Below, piece after piece: positions 15,959 through 24,207 of a stretch of 64,000 nucleotides of DNA (positions within the stretch are counted from its first letter, which is position 1; the number at the start of each line of letters is the position of its first letter). The position numbers were made by a program, and so were the translations under genes. The stretch covers positions 1 through 64,000 of the forward strand of contig JAEYKI010000022.1 in assembly GCA_023408315.1 (NCBI GenBank), in the 5' to 3' direction. This stretch comes from Bacillota bacterium (GTDB lineage Bacteria; Bacillota; Clostridia; Christensenellales; Christensenellaceae). The notes beneath the pieces were generated by a model. That model was not told where the DNA came from. It saw nothing but the letters and a program-made list of their open reading frames with translations, and did not search any database.

Positions 15959-17565
15959 AGAGAAAAGTTTGCTGTATTCTGGCGGTAGTATTGCTTGCCT
16001 GCATTGTGCCCGCAGCGGCGTTTGCTGAAGATGCCTCCACATCAACCGCAGCTGGATTGCTTTCCATAGACAATACGAACGTATACCCGGGCATGAACAA
16101 GTCTTACAGTGAGGGGTATATTCCATCGGTAGACAACGGAACGGCGACTGTGATTCTTCCATTAACCATATCAGACCCCAGTAAAATCAAGAGTGATATT
16201 AATTTGACCGTTGGACTGGGAGACGCGGCATCCTCTCCGTTCGTTTTTGGCAATTATGACAAGAAGATACAAGTTACCAGCGGTTCCGGCCCATATATTG
16301 TAACCCTGACCCTGCCTATGGTAGCGGATCGGACAATGGGCAGATATCCTGTAACTATAACCGCAAGTTACGCAGCGGATGACGGATCCGGAACTCCGAC
16401 GGCTGTCTCGCAAGCGTTTACCGTGTACGTTACCGTTTCGGATGGCAAGGACCCGAACGCTACGCCCACGCCGTCTCCCACTGTGTCCGCCGAAGCGCCG
16501 CTGCCGCAGCCAAAGATCATCATCAAGAATCATACGCTCACCCCTGAGGATGTGCTGGCCGGGAGTTCCTTTGATTTGGAGGTTACCCTGCTGAATACAA
16601 GCGACAGCCAGGCGGTGCAGAATATAACGGTGACCGCGAAGGGCGAAACCGCAGACCTGGTTCCCCTAGAAGATACGGGTTCCGCGTATATCAAGCGGAT
16701 TGGGAGCGGAAAAACGGCGGATTTCCATACCAAAATGCAGGTTCGGCAGGACGCAAAGGCAGGCGCGCAGAAGGTGCTGATTGGAGTGGAATACGAAAAC
16801 GGCAAGGCTACCGCGTTTACGGCAAACTATGAGATTATTGTGCAGGTAAGCCAGCCCATCCGGCTGAAATACGACAAGCCCAGCATTCCGCAGAACGTGA
16901 ACGCGGGGGATACAATCTCCATTGCTCTTAATATGATGAACATGGGAAAAAGCACGCTGTATAACGTGCGCTGCGCGCTGGACGCACCGGGGCTGATCCC
17001 GGAGGGCAGCGCGTATCTTGGAAATATGGACGCGGGTACCTCCAAAAGCGGCGATATCACTGTGCTTGTTGGCACGCTGGATATGTCTTCGGACAGCGGG
17101 CAGACTGCCCTGCCGTCTTCTGAAATAAACCAGGGAAACGCCCCCGCCGCCCAGGCTGCGCCCGTAGCGGTCGCTGCGGCCAAGCAGGCGGCCATTGCCG
17201 CCTCTGAAGTGAAGCCGGCCTCGGGTGGAGCGGAACAGGCTCCTGCTGCCCAAGATGATAATTCCGCGCCTCCGGAGGGAGGCGCCGGTAACTATGGCCC
17301 AACGCAGGGAAAAATTACGATTACTTATGAAGACCAGAACGGCAAGGAATACAATGAAGAAATTGATATCAGCACAACCATTGAGCCGCCTGTGATTCCG
17401 GCAATTGGTTCCGACAACCCGGAGGAAGCGGAAACACCGGATACGGTAAGCCAGTGGTGGATATCTGTTTTGATTGCGGGCGGCATTGCTGCCGGGCTGA
17501 TTGTGTTCCTGCGCATCCGCAAAAAGAAAAAGGCACTGTTGGAGGACGGCAATGAGGACGAATGA
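15955..17565 (+). CDS. Secreted, C-terminally anchored protein with CARDB/S-layer-like domains
   Basis: 536 residues. A signal peptide (about 1-24: basic start, hydrophobic core, AAAFA-E) leads to an extracellular body with two or three beta-sandwich modules of the COG1361/CARDB kind (for example LTPEDVLAGSSFDLEVTLLN and PQNVNAGDTISIALNMMN), separated by a Pro/Ser/Thr linker near 165-180 and an Ala/Pro-rich stretch near 390-440. A single membrane helix (about 500-520) and a Lys/Arg-rich cytoplasmic tail end the protein. It sits between the MacB-type ATPase and permease genes, so I infer an extracytoplasmic partner of that permease. Confidence 0.85.
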   Translation: MKRKVCCILAVVLLACIVPAAAFAEDASTSTAAGLLSIDNTNVYPGMNKSYSEGYIPSVDNGTATVILPLTISDPSKIKSDINLTVGLGDAASSPFVFGNYDKKIQVTSGSGPYIVTLTLPMVADRTMGRYPVTITASYAADDGSGTPTAVSQAFTVYVTVSDGKDPNATPTPSPTVSAEAPLPQPKIIIKNHTLTPEDVLAGSSFDLEVTLLNTSDSQAVQNITVTAKGETADLVPLEDTGSAYIKRIGSGKTADFHTKMQVRQDAKAGAQKVLIGVEYENGKATAFTANYEIIVQVSQPIRLKYDKPSIPQNVNAGDTISIALNMMNMGKSTLYNVRCALDAPGLIPEGSAYLGNMDAGTSKSGDITVLVGTLDMSSDSGQTALPSSEINQGNAPAAQAAPVAVAAAKQAAIAASEVKPASGGAEQAPAAQDDNSAPPEGGAGNYGPTQGKITITYEDQNGKEYNEEIDISTTIEPPVIPAIGSDNPEEAETPDTVSQWWISVLIAGGIAAGLIVFLRIRKKKKALLEDGNEDE

Positions 17566-18850
17566 TCTGCTCCGTTTTGCGGCGCTGTACCTCTGGAGGC
17601 AGAAAGGAAGGGCCATTCTGACGGTAACCGGCGTGATTATTGGCACCGCGTGCATTGTTTTAATGTTTGCCGTGGGTATTTCCGGCTATGAGCAGTTTGA
17701 GCAGAGCGTGCTTGCAAACGTGAACCTGACGCAGATAGAGGTGATGAGCAATGGAATGGGCGGGCAAAGCAACGGCGGTATTACAGAAAACGCAATTGCT
17801 TATATGAAAAGCATCCAGCATGTAAAGGCGGCCTCGCCCATCCTTTATATTCCTTTGACCGTGCAGGCGGGCAAGTACAGCGCCTCCCTGCAGCTTTCCG
17901 GCATAGACCCGGCTGTTTTGGACGCGGATTTTCAGCAGGGAAAGATGTTCAGCGGCAGCCTGCCGCCCTCCATTGTGCTGGGCGCAAATACGCTGCAGCA
18001 GTTTATAGACCCGGACAATCCGCCGGATTATTACGATTATGAAAGCATGCAGGCGTACAGGCCGGACATAGACCTGCTGCATACCACCATGACCATGCAG
18101 CTTGGATACGGCGGCGAGTGGGCGGAGCAAAGCGATATGCCGGCCTCCAAGAAGTACAGGGGAACGGTTTCCGGCATTTTAAAAAACGCGCAGGACCAGA
18201 ACAGCTACAGCGCTTTTATATCCCTGGAGGCTGCGCGGCAGATGATAAAAGAGAACCGGGAACTGTCCAAGCAATTGAACCTGAGCACAACATCTTACCA
18301 GACCGCCATTGTAATGGTGGACAGCATAGACCATGTGGAGGACGTGCTGGAAGAGGTCAAAAAGCTGGGATACCAGGCCTACAGCCCTCTTGATTCCATC
18401 AAACAGATTCAGGAGGAACAGGGGAGGCAACAGGGGCAGCTTTTGGCGATTGGTTTTATCTCGCTTATTGTATCCGCAATAGGCATTGCGAACACCATGT
18501 ACGCAGGTATACTGGAGCGCAGGCGGGATATTGGCATTATGAAGGTGCTGGGTATGCGGCTTGGGAAAATACGCCTGCTTTTTCTGGCGGAATCCGCCAT
18601 TATTGGGCTTGTGGGGGGTCTGATAGGTATTGCGGTAAGTTTTGTTGCTGCGTTCATTATCAGCTCGGGAGGCAACGAGGGCTCTTTTTTGGGGATCTAT
18701 TTTACCTCCGGCATGAGCGTGCAGATACCCGCCTGGCTTGCGCTGATGGCCCTTGGCATTGCCACCGGGGTGGGTGTTGTTTCCGGAATGTACCCCGCTT
18801 ATAAGGCCACAAAAACCAGCCCGCTGGAGGCAATGCGCGGCGGCAATTGA
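17552..18850 (+). CDS. MacB/FtsX-type ABC transporter permease
   Basis: 432 residues. An N-terminal membrane helix (GRAILTVTGVIIGTACIVLM) is followed by a MacB periplasmic-core domain (about 45-280) and three C-terminal helices of the FtsX domain (LLAIGFISLIVSAIGIANTM, then two more) with ILERRRDIGIMKVLGM as the coupling helix. GGAGG is 6 bases before the ATG at 17552; the gene overlaps the previous one by 14 bases. The MacB class uses ATP hydrolysis for mechanotransmission on extracytoplasmic partners rather than classical transport. Last gene of the operon, closed by a terminator. Confidence 0.92.
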   Translation: MRTNDLLRFAALYLWRQKGRAILTVTGVIIGTACIVLMFAVGISGYEQFEQSVLANVNLTQIEVMSNGMGGQSNGGITENAIAYMKSIQHVKAASPILYIPLTVQAGKYSASLQLSGIDPAVLDADFQQGKMFSGSLPPSIVLGANTLQQFIDPDNPPDYYDYESMQAYRPDIDLLHTTMTMQLGYGGEWAEQSDMPASKKYRGTVSGILKNAQDQNSYSAFISLEAARQMIKENRELSKQLNLSTTSYQTAIVMVDSIDHVEDVLEEVKKLGYQAYSPLDSIKQIQEEQGRQQGQLLAIGFISLIVSAIGIANTMYAGILERRRDIGIMKVLGMRLGKIRLLFLAESAIIGLVGGLIGIAVSFVAAFIISSGGNEGSFLGIYFTSGMSVQIPAWLALMALGIATGVGVVSGMYPAYKATKTSPLEAMRGGN

Positions 18851-18885
18851 TTTAAGAGCCATGGTTTGGGGATGATGGTATAAAA

Positions 18886-18921
18886 AATCCCGGTCATACA
18901 TGTGTGGCCGGGATTCGTTTT
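18886..18921. terminator. Bidirectional terminator between the ABC operon and the radical SAM gene
   Basis: AATCCCGGTC and GGCCGGGATT pair over 10 bases with one G.T pair around a 10-base loop. A T-run follows on the plus strand and an A-run precedes it, so both convergent units may end here. Confidence 0.85.
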
Positions 18922-18936
18922 TGGCTTATACGAAAT

Positions 18937-20487
18937 TCAGGTATATTGCCCGAATATCTTTCTGAAGTGGTATCCGTAAATGGAAAACGTAATTGCCATT
19001 GGGAAAGCAGACGGCTTTTTAAACAGTGACCAGAAAAACAGCGACCAGTATTGCTTCCGCTCTTTGCCGATAAATCCAAGACGAAAATTGGCTTTTAAAA
19101 AAGCGCCTATTGTATTTTTGTCAACATGCGGTTTGCCAAGATGAAGAGGACGGTATTCTTTAAGAAAATTTACAACGCGCTGGTAATAATACTTTGGCGA
19201 ATATATTGTGGAGACAATATTTTTGTACCCCTTTGTTAAGGTATTGATATCCATCTTGGTAATAATATTTGTTGAAAGGTCTGTATTGTTACCGTTGAAC
19301 TCAGAGGAAATTCTTCCTTCTCTGTCCAGGCGGTCATACAGTTGCGTTCTTTTGGGAGCGTTCAGCATGCCAACCATGGCGGTTACAATTCCGCTTTCCT
19401 GGATGAATTTAATCATCTTTTCAAATATCTGGGGCGTATCGCTGTCAAAGCCTACAATAAAGCCGCCCTGTACCTGCAGCCCAAAATTTTGTATTTTGTG
19501 AACGCACTCAAGCATATCACGGTTTTTATTTTGCGTCTTGTTGCATTCGGTCAGACTTTTTTCATCCACGGTTTCTATCCCGATAAAAACGGTTTTAAAT
19601 CCGGCCCTTACCATAAGCTTCATCAAATCGTCGTCGTCTGCAATGTTGATGGATACTTCGGTCAGGAAAGAGAAAGGGTGCTCATTTTCGTCCATCCATT
19701 CAATCAAAAGAGGCAGTATTTCTTCTTTGAGCTTTTTACGGTTTCCAATAAAATTATCGTCCACAAAGAATACGCCGCCATGCCAACCTTTTTTGTATAA
19801 AACATCAAGCTCCTGCTTGATCTGCTCCCAAGACTTCGTCCGGGGCAAATGGCCAAACAGGGAGGTAATATTGCAGAATTCACAGTTAAACGGGCAACCG
19901 CGGGAGTACTGGATGTTCACGCACGCGTATTTTTTAAGGTCCAGCAGTTCCCAGGAGGGGACAGGGGAGGCCGTAAGATCGGGATAGCCTTCTATATTGT
20001 AGATGTGCTTTGGATTCCCTGCGTTTAAATCTGCAAGAAATGCGGGCATTGTAATTTCGCCTTCGTTTAAAAGCAAATGGTCCACATCGTGAAAATCGGC
20101 TTCGTCACAGGAAAATAATGGGCCGCCCGCAATGGTTTTAACCCCCAGCTTTTTGCAGCGGTCTATCACATCCCTGGCTGATTTTTTTTGTATATCCATC
20201 GCGCTGATGCATACGTAATCCGCCCAGAGCAGGTCCCTGTCTTTTAAACGGCTGGTATTCAAATCGATCAGTTTCTTTTCCCAGGATGGGGGCAGCAAAG
20301 CTGCAATGGTAATGAGGCCCAGAGGCGTCATGCCGGCTTTTTTTGAAATGAACTTTAATGCGTAATTAAAACTCCAAAATGTTTCTGGAAATTCAGGATA
20401 AACAAGCAGTATTTTTTTTTCTGATTCATTTGAGGCCTTTATGCTGGATGTGCTTCCGGTTGCCATACTTGGTTCGTTAGTTCTCAT
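18937..20487 (-). CDS. B12-binding domain radical SAM protein (DUF4070 type)
   Basis: 516 residues. The N-terminal part (about 25-165) resembles a cobalamin-binding domain, without an obvious DxHxxG motif. The radical SAM core has C-x3-C-x2-C in CPFNCEFC near residue 200, followed by IFFVDDN-like (VFFVDDNFIGN) and GFKTVFIGIET. The C-terminal 110 residues with YSPKYYYQRVVNFLKEY match the DUF4070 tail of this COG1032 subgroup. Members modify lipids, hopanoids or secondary metabolites; the substrate here is unknown. AAGGAG lies 7 bases upstream. The gene stands alone. Confidence 0.88.
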   Translation of the reverse strand: MRTNEPSMATGSTSSIKASNESEKKILLVYPEFPETFWSFNYALKFISKKAGMTPLGLITIAALLPPSWEKKLIDLNTSRLKDRDLLWADYVCISAMDIQKKSARDVIDRCKKLGVKTIAGGPLFSCDEADFHDVDHLLLNEGEITMPAFLADLNAGNPKHIYNIEGYPDLTASPVPSWELLDLKKYACVNIQYSRGCPFNCEFCNITSLFGHLPRTKSWEQIKQELDVLYKKGWHGGVFFVDDNFIGNRKKLKEEILPLLIEWMDENEHPFSFLTEVSINIADDDDLMKLMVRAGFKTVFIGIETVDEKSLTECNKTQNKNRDMLECVHKIQNFGLQVQGGFIVGFDSDTPQIFEKMIKFIQESGIVTAMVGMLNAPKRTQLYDRLDREGRISSEFNGNNTDLSTNIITKMDINTLTKGYKNIVSTIYSPKYYYQRVVNFLKEYRPLHLGKPHVDKNTIGAFLKANFRLGFIGKERKQYWSLFFWSLFKKPSAFPMAITFSIYGYHFRKIFGQYT

Positions 20488-21165
20488 TATTTTCTCCTTA
20501 AAAGTATCTATTTGTATGATAGCAATTCTAATAAATCAGTAAAAAATATAAAATACTTTTAAATAAGCCTTAATAAAACTATTTTACGTTTTTTATATGA
20601 ACTGAACATGAACTGGCAGTATCATTCTGTTCGCCCACACTCTCGTTATAAAAATTTTTCTGTATGTGAGGGATGCAAACCGTTTATACAATTATACAAG
20701 TTTCCGGTAACTCACCTTACTGCTACCATAGCATATAAAATATATAAAGTATATAGCAGGCTGAGTTTTTCCAAACTTTTAACAAAACGAACATGCTCCC
20801 CGAAAAAGCCATATAAAAAAATGTTTTTTGCATTGTATAAAAGGCGGGTTATACTTTAACAATCATATAATATAAGCTGTTTGGCGCTGTCGGGCAGCTT
20901 TTTGCTTTTGCTGATGGAATTAATGATGGCACAAGGCAAAATGTTGGAAACAACAGCCGGATTTGCTATTGTGCGCGTACCAAGAAATAAAACAGGATGC
21001 CGTTTTGGCATCCTGCATGGATAAGTACGGAGTAAACTTTTAAGCAGTTTTGGGGCTGCTCGGGTTTTTGCCTGTTAAATATGCCGCAGCCCAATCCGTT
21101 TCTACAGTAACGGCAGAGCAATATAATAAAAAGCCAGATTGGCCGACAGGGGCATAACTAAGCGG
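20488..21165. other. 678-bp AT-rich intergenic region between two minus-strand genes
   Basis: I see no supported gene. TTAAAAGTAT (20498-20507) and ATACTTTTAA (20553-20562) form a perfect 10-bp inverted repeat in the leader of the radical SAM gene, with the near arm touching its ribosome site. CTGCTA at 20720-20725 pairs with TAGCAG at 20754-20759. An 83-codon plus-strand frame at 20608-20859 has no ribosome site and a biased, low-complexity product. The cyclophilin terminator lies at 20980-21015. Confidence 0.6.
20980..21015 (-). terminator. Intrinsic terminator for the cyclophilin gene
   Basis: On the minus strand, CAGGATGCC and GGCATCCTG form a perfect 9-bp stem around a 5-base loop, followed by TTTTATTT. 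It lies about 150 bases beyond the cyclophilin stop codon. Confidence 0.85.
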
Positions 21166-21777
21166 TTAATCAATAACCTTGATGGACGTGATGACTGGCT
21201 GGTCTTCTTTCTCCACAGTTCCGTTGTTATCTACTACCGGCGTATTCTCGCATATTTTGTCAACAATGTCCATCCCTTCGGTAACGTAGCCAAAAACAGC
21301 ATACTGCCCGTCCAGCCCCGGATTGTCTTTATGAACAATAAAAAACTGAGAACTTGCACTGTTATAGTCTTTGGATCGTGCCATAGAGATAGCGCCTCTT
21401 GTATGGGATAAGGGGTTCTTTACGCCGTTCAAGGAAAATTCGCCCTTAATTGTGCTGCCCGAGCCGCCGGATCCGTTTCCGTTTGGATCGCCGCCCTGTA
21501 TCATAAATCCGGAGATGATCCGGTGAAAAGTGAGGCCGTCATAAAAGCCGCTTTTTGCCAGGCTAATAAAATTGTCTGTCGAGATCGGGGCGTTTACCCC
21601 GTCAAGCTCTACGAAAATTGTCCCATAGCTTTTCACTTCGATAGTTACATGATGCAAAGCACCGCCGGATTGCGTCTCAGCCGCGATGGATGGAGACGCG
21701 CTCGCCTGTGGCGCTGCACAGCCGGATGAAAATACCAGCAATATAGGCAGTATTGCAAAAGCAATACACTTCTTCAT
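21166..21777 (-). CDS. Secreted peptidyl-prolyl cis-trans isomerase (cyclophilin), probable lipoprotein
   Basis: 203 residues. An N-terminal signal with a cysteine at residue 20 (VFSSGC) looks like a lipobox, although the -3 residue is Ser rather than Leu. The cyclophilin domain (about 43-203) contains FHRIISGFMIQGGDPNGNG, MARSKDYNSASSQFFIVH and LDGQYAVFGYVTEGMD, with the catalytic Arg, Phe and Gln residues retained. It should assist folding of proteins outside the membrane. GGAGG lies 8 bases before the ATG. Monocistronic. Confidence 0.93.
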   Translation of the reverse strand: MKKCIAFAILPILLVFSSGCAAPQASASPSIAAETQSGGALHHVTIEVKSYGTIFVELDGVNAPISTDNFISLAKSGFYDGLTFHRIISGFMIQGGDPNGNGSGGSGSTIKGEFSLNGVKNPLSHTRGAISMARSKDYNSASSQFFIVHKDNPGLDGQYAVFGYVTEGMDIVDKICENTPVVDNNGTVEKEDQPVITSIKVID

Positions 21778-22189
21778 GATTGTTTCCTCCTGCGTTGATA
21801 ATTGTTATATGTTTTTGCCGTACGGCCCCAATATGCGGGTGGAAGGCAGATATAATATCCAGTTTTAAATACAGTTTTATTTCAATAGGTATAGTATACT
21901 CTGCAAATAAAGATTTTTACAATAATTATTCTAGCATTATGAAGAAAATCTTTTAGCCAATTTTTATATTGTTAATCCACCAAGGAACCTTTTTCTGGTT
22001 AAGCCATCATTTCAGTCAGCTCAGCAAACCCGGTATTCATCTTTAAAAAAAGGGAGCATATAGTAGCATCTCGAAAATTTTAGTGTAAAAAGAAAATACT
22101 ATGTTAAATGGGGAAAATATATTGACTAACTGTAAAACAGTAAAATATAATTCACTCAATCAACTAACGGTTGTATAAGGAGAACAAAT
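21778..22189. other. 412-bp divergent intergenic region
   Basis: No gene is supported. It carries the upstream DNA of the cyclophilin gene (minus strand) and, at its right end, the promoter and operator-like symmetry of the alpha/beta hydrolase gene (22122-22151). The middle is AT-rich without a recognisable RNA motif. Confidence 0.65.
22122..22151 (+). promoter_or_regulatory. Promoter of the alpha/beta hydrolase with an operator-like repeat in its spacer
   Basis: TTGACT (22122-22127), an 18-bp spacer and TATAAT (22146-22151). The spacer holds ACTGT-AAA-ACAGT (22129-22141), a perfect 5-bp inverted repeat. A second dyad, CAAC-N5-GTTG, lies about 10 bases downstream of the -10 box, near the expected transcription start. 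Both are plausible sites for a MarR or TetR regulator; a degraded marR gene follows the hydrolase. Confidence 0.7.
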
Positions 22190-23275
22190 ATGAGTAATAT
22201 TAAGTTTTTAAATACGAAACCGAAAATTGCAGTAATTATTATTGCGGTTATCATTCTGGCGTTAATCATTACGGCCGGCGCACTCATCAGCTATATGAAG
22301 CATTATAAAAATCCGGCTGACACAAAGCTGACCGAAGCAGGCGTGATGGAGAAAACAGCCCAGGTGGGCAATGTAAGTTTCAACTATGCGGAAGGGCCGG
22401 ATAATGGACCCGCATTGCTTTTACTACATGCTCAAACGCTGGACTGGTACACTTATAGCGAAGTATTACCGCAACTGTCAAGAAAATTTCATGTGTTCGC
22501 CGTAGACTATCCCGGCCATGGAAAAACCGATGTTCCATATAATTACACAATGTCTGCCAATCAAATTGGAAGTGATTTGGCGGATTTTATTGAAACTGTA
22601 ATTGGGGGGCCTGCTTATGTAACCGGCAATTCGTCGGGCGGACTTCTGACGGCTTGGCTTGCAGTAAACAAACCGAAATTGGTGAAGGCTATTGTATTAG
22701 AAGACCCACCGTTGTTTTCCTCCGAATACCCTGAAATTGAGTTTACGGTTGCGGATAAGCTTTTTAAAGCCAGCTATAATGCCCTTCAGGACGGTACTTA
22801 TAACGGGAATTTTTTAGACTACTGGATCAAAAATGGTACAGAGTTTTTTAAAACTTATGCAGGACCCTTCTCCCAGCAATTTATTGGATTTGCGGTAAAC
22901 AGTTATAAAAATGCAAATCCCGGCCAACCTGTTGAAATTGCTTTTCTTCCTGTTTCTGTGCAGGAAATGTTAAGAGGATTGAATTACTACGACCCTCGTT
23001 TTGGCGCTGCCTTTTATGAAGGTACATGGAACGAAGGCTTTGATCATGCGGAGGCGCTCCAGAAGATTCAATGCCCGGTATTATTAATTCAGGCAAATTT
23101 TGATTATTTGGAAGACGGCACATTGAACGGCGCAATGTCTCAGGAAATGGCTAATCGCGCGGTTTCGTTAATCAAAGATTGTCAATATATAAAGGTTGAC
23201 GCGGGGCACGTGACAAATCTGGAATTTCCCGATCAATTTATTAAAATTGTTGAAGGCTTTTTTCTGGACAAGTAA
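22190..23275 (+). CDS. Membrane-anchored alpha/beta hydrolase
   Basis: 361 residues. One N-terminal membrane helix (about 12-36) places the catalytic domain outside the membrane. LLLLHAQTLDW carries the oxyanion-hole region, DYPGHGKTD is the typical post-strand turn, and the nucleophile elbow is GNSSGG with S148. The acid is probably the Asp in LIQANFDY and the base the His in DAGHVTNLEFP. It could be an esterase, lipase or haloperoxidase-like enzyme. AAGGAG lies 8 bases before the ATG. A frameshifted marR gene follows 86 bases later in the same direction. Confidence 0.9.
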   Translation: MSNIKFLNTKPKIAVIIIAVIILALIITAGALISYMKHYKNPADTKLTEAGVMEKTAQVGNVSFNYAEGPDNGPALLLLHAQTLDWYTYSEVLPQLSRKFHVFAVDYPGHGKTDVPYNYTMSANQIGSDLADFIETVIGGPAYVTGNSSGGLLTAWLAVNKPKLVKAIVLEDPPLFSSEYPEIEFTVADKLFKASYNALQDGTYNGNFLDYWIKNGTEFFKTYAGPFSQQFIGFAVNSYKNANPGQPVEIAFLPVSVQEMLRGLNYYDPRFGAAFYEGTWNEGFDHAEALQKIQCPVLLIQANFDYLEDGTLNGAMSQEMANRAVSLIKDCQYIKVDAGHVTNLEFPDQFIKIVEGFFLDK

Positions 23276-23361
23276 GTATGTGCATTTAAAACCATAGCTT
23301 CATTAAAAAAATGAAGGGCAAAGTATGTTGACTTAGGATGAATCATACAAGGTAATTGCAT

Positions 23362-23821
23362 ATGAAGGATATTATAATCATTAAAATTTTGGAATTCTTT
23401 ATAGAACATTTTTATGTTACATATCAAAGTCAATAACGTCAAAAGATATATCTTTCTCAGACAGTGTCTTTCTGGTCAATATAGGTGAAAGCGAAGGAAT
23501 TAGCCAGGAAGAAATAGCAAGTTCTTGGCCATTGACAAAGCGGCTGTGGCCCGGTCTGTTAAATGTATGGGAAAAAAAGGATACTTAAAAACAAAAAAAT
23601 TTGACAGAGACAAAAGAGCCAAGGAGCTTTATTTGTCTGAAACCGGCAAAGAATTGTTTCGGTTTATGCTGGATTTGCATGAAGAATGGCTAAAAGAAAT
23701 TTTGGAAGATTTGGAGCCGAAGGAATCGAAAAATTTTACAAAAATAATAAACAATATCAGCGAGAAAGCTAAGAATAAGATTAAAAATCACCCCAAAAGG
23801 CAAGGCCCCCTAAAAATATAA
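23362..23821 (+). pseudogene. MarR-family regulator broken by two single-base losses
   Basis: Starting at ATG 23362 (AAGG about 9 bases upstream), the first codons read MKDIIIIK. The MarR sequence then continues in another frame (FGILYRTF...SFSDSVFLVNIGESEGISQEE) and finally in a third (AIDKAAVARSVKCMGKKG..., DRDKRAKELYLSETGKE). Restoring one base near 23382-23390 (an A/T run) and one near 23522-23525 gives a continuous protein of about 153 residues, the normal MarR length, with the whole winged-helix region. It is therefore a recent pseudogene or an assembly error. Its place after the hydrolase suggests it once controlled that promoter. Confidence 0.8.
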
Positions 23822-23845
23822 AAACCCGCACCAGGTGCGGGTTTT
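23822..23845. terminator. Bidirectional terminator between marR and tRNA-Ser
   Basis: AAAACCCGCAC and GTGCGGGTTTT form a perfect 11-bp stem around a 2-3 base loop, with A- and T-runs on both sides. It directly abuts the 3' end of the tRNA. Confidence 0.9.
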
Positions 23846-23935
23846 GGCGGAGAGTTAGGGATTTGAACCCTAGGTGCGCTCACCACGCACACACGATTTC
23901 CAATCGTGCGCCTTCGACCACTCAGCCAACTCTCC
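23845..23935 (-). tRNA. tRNA-Ser (anticodon GGA)
   Basis: 91 bases including an encoded CCA. Read on the minus strand: acceptor stem GGAGAGT/ACTCTCC, D-arm, anticodon stem CACGA/TCGTG with loop TTGGAAA (anticodon GGA, reading UCC and UCU), a long variable arm typical of class II tRNAs, and T-arm TAGGG-TTCAAAT-CCCTA. The discriminator base is G, as expected for serine. Confidence 0.97.
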
Positions 23936-23979
23936 AAAATTCAATTTAATTTTGCACATAGTTAAAACGTGCAAAAATT

Positions 23980-24008
23980 ATTCTAGCATAAGACTTTTGT
24001 TTTGACAA
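23980..24008 (-). promoter_or_regulatory. Promoter of tRNA-Ser
   Basis: On the minus strand TTGTCA, a 17-bp spacer and TAGAAT lie about 45 bases before the tRNA. The leader contains a hairpin (TTTTGCAC / GTGCAAAA, 23950-23976) just upstream of the mature 5' end. Confidence 0.75.
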
Positions 24009-24062
24009 GCAAAAAGAAAAAATTGCCTACATATTTTTTTATCTGTTCGCAGACAATAACAG

Positions 24063-24207
24063 TAAAGGAATAAGCACCATATGGTGGCTGTTTACGGTTC
24101 ATATGTTGAATGCGCTATAAGAATAATTGATTTCCAAAAGCCATTCGTTTATTATACAAACGTAAACGTGCGTACACCTGTCGTATATGGGTTCGCTTAT
24201 TCCTTTA
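24063..24207. repeat. 145-bp segment bounded by perfect 13-bp inverted repeats
   Basis: TAAAGGAATAAGC (24063-24075) and GCTTATTCCTTTA (24195-24207) are exact inverted copies about 119 bases apart. The left arm adjoins a 12-bp palindrome, CACCATATGGTG (24075-24086). The right arm covers the ktrA stop codon. The outline, with terminal repeats starting in TA, resembles a miniature inverted-repeat element, but it has no internal gene and no second copy in this window. Confidence 0.35.

Noticed and set aside
20608..20859. 83-codon open frame in the gap before the cyclophilin gene
   Set aside because: No ribosome binding site, biased low-complexity product, no recognisable family; lies in AT-rich DNA.
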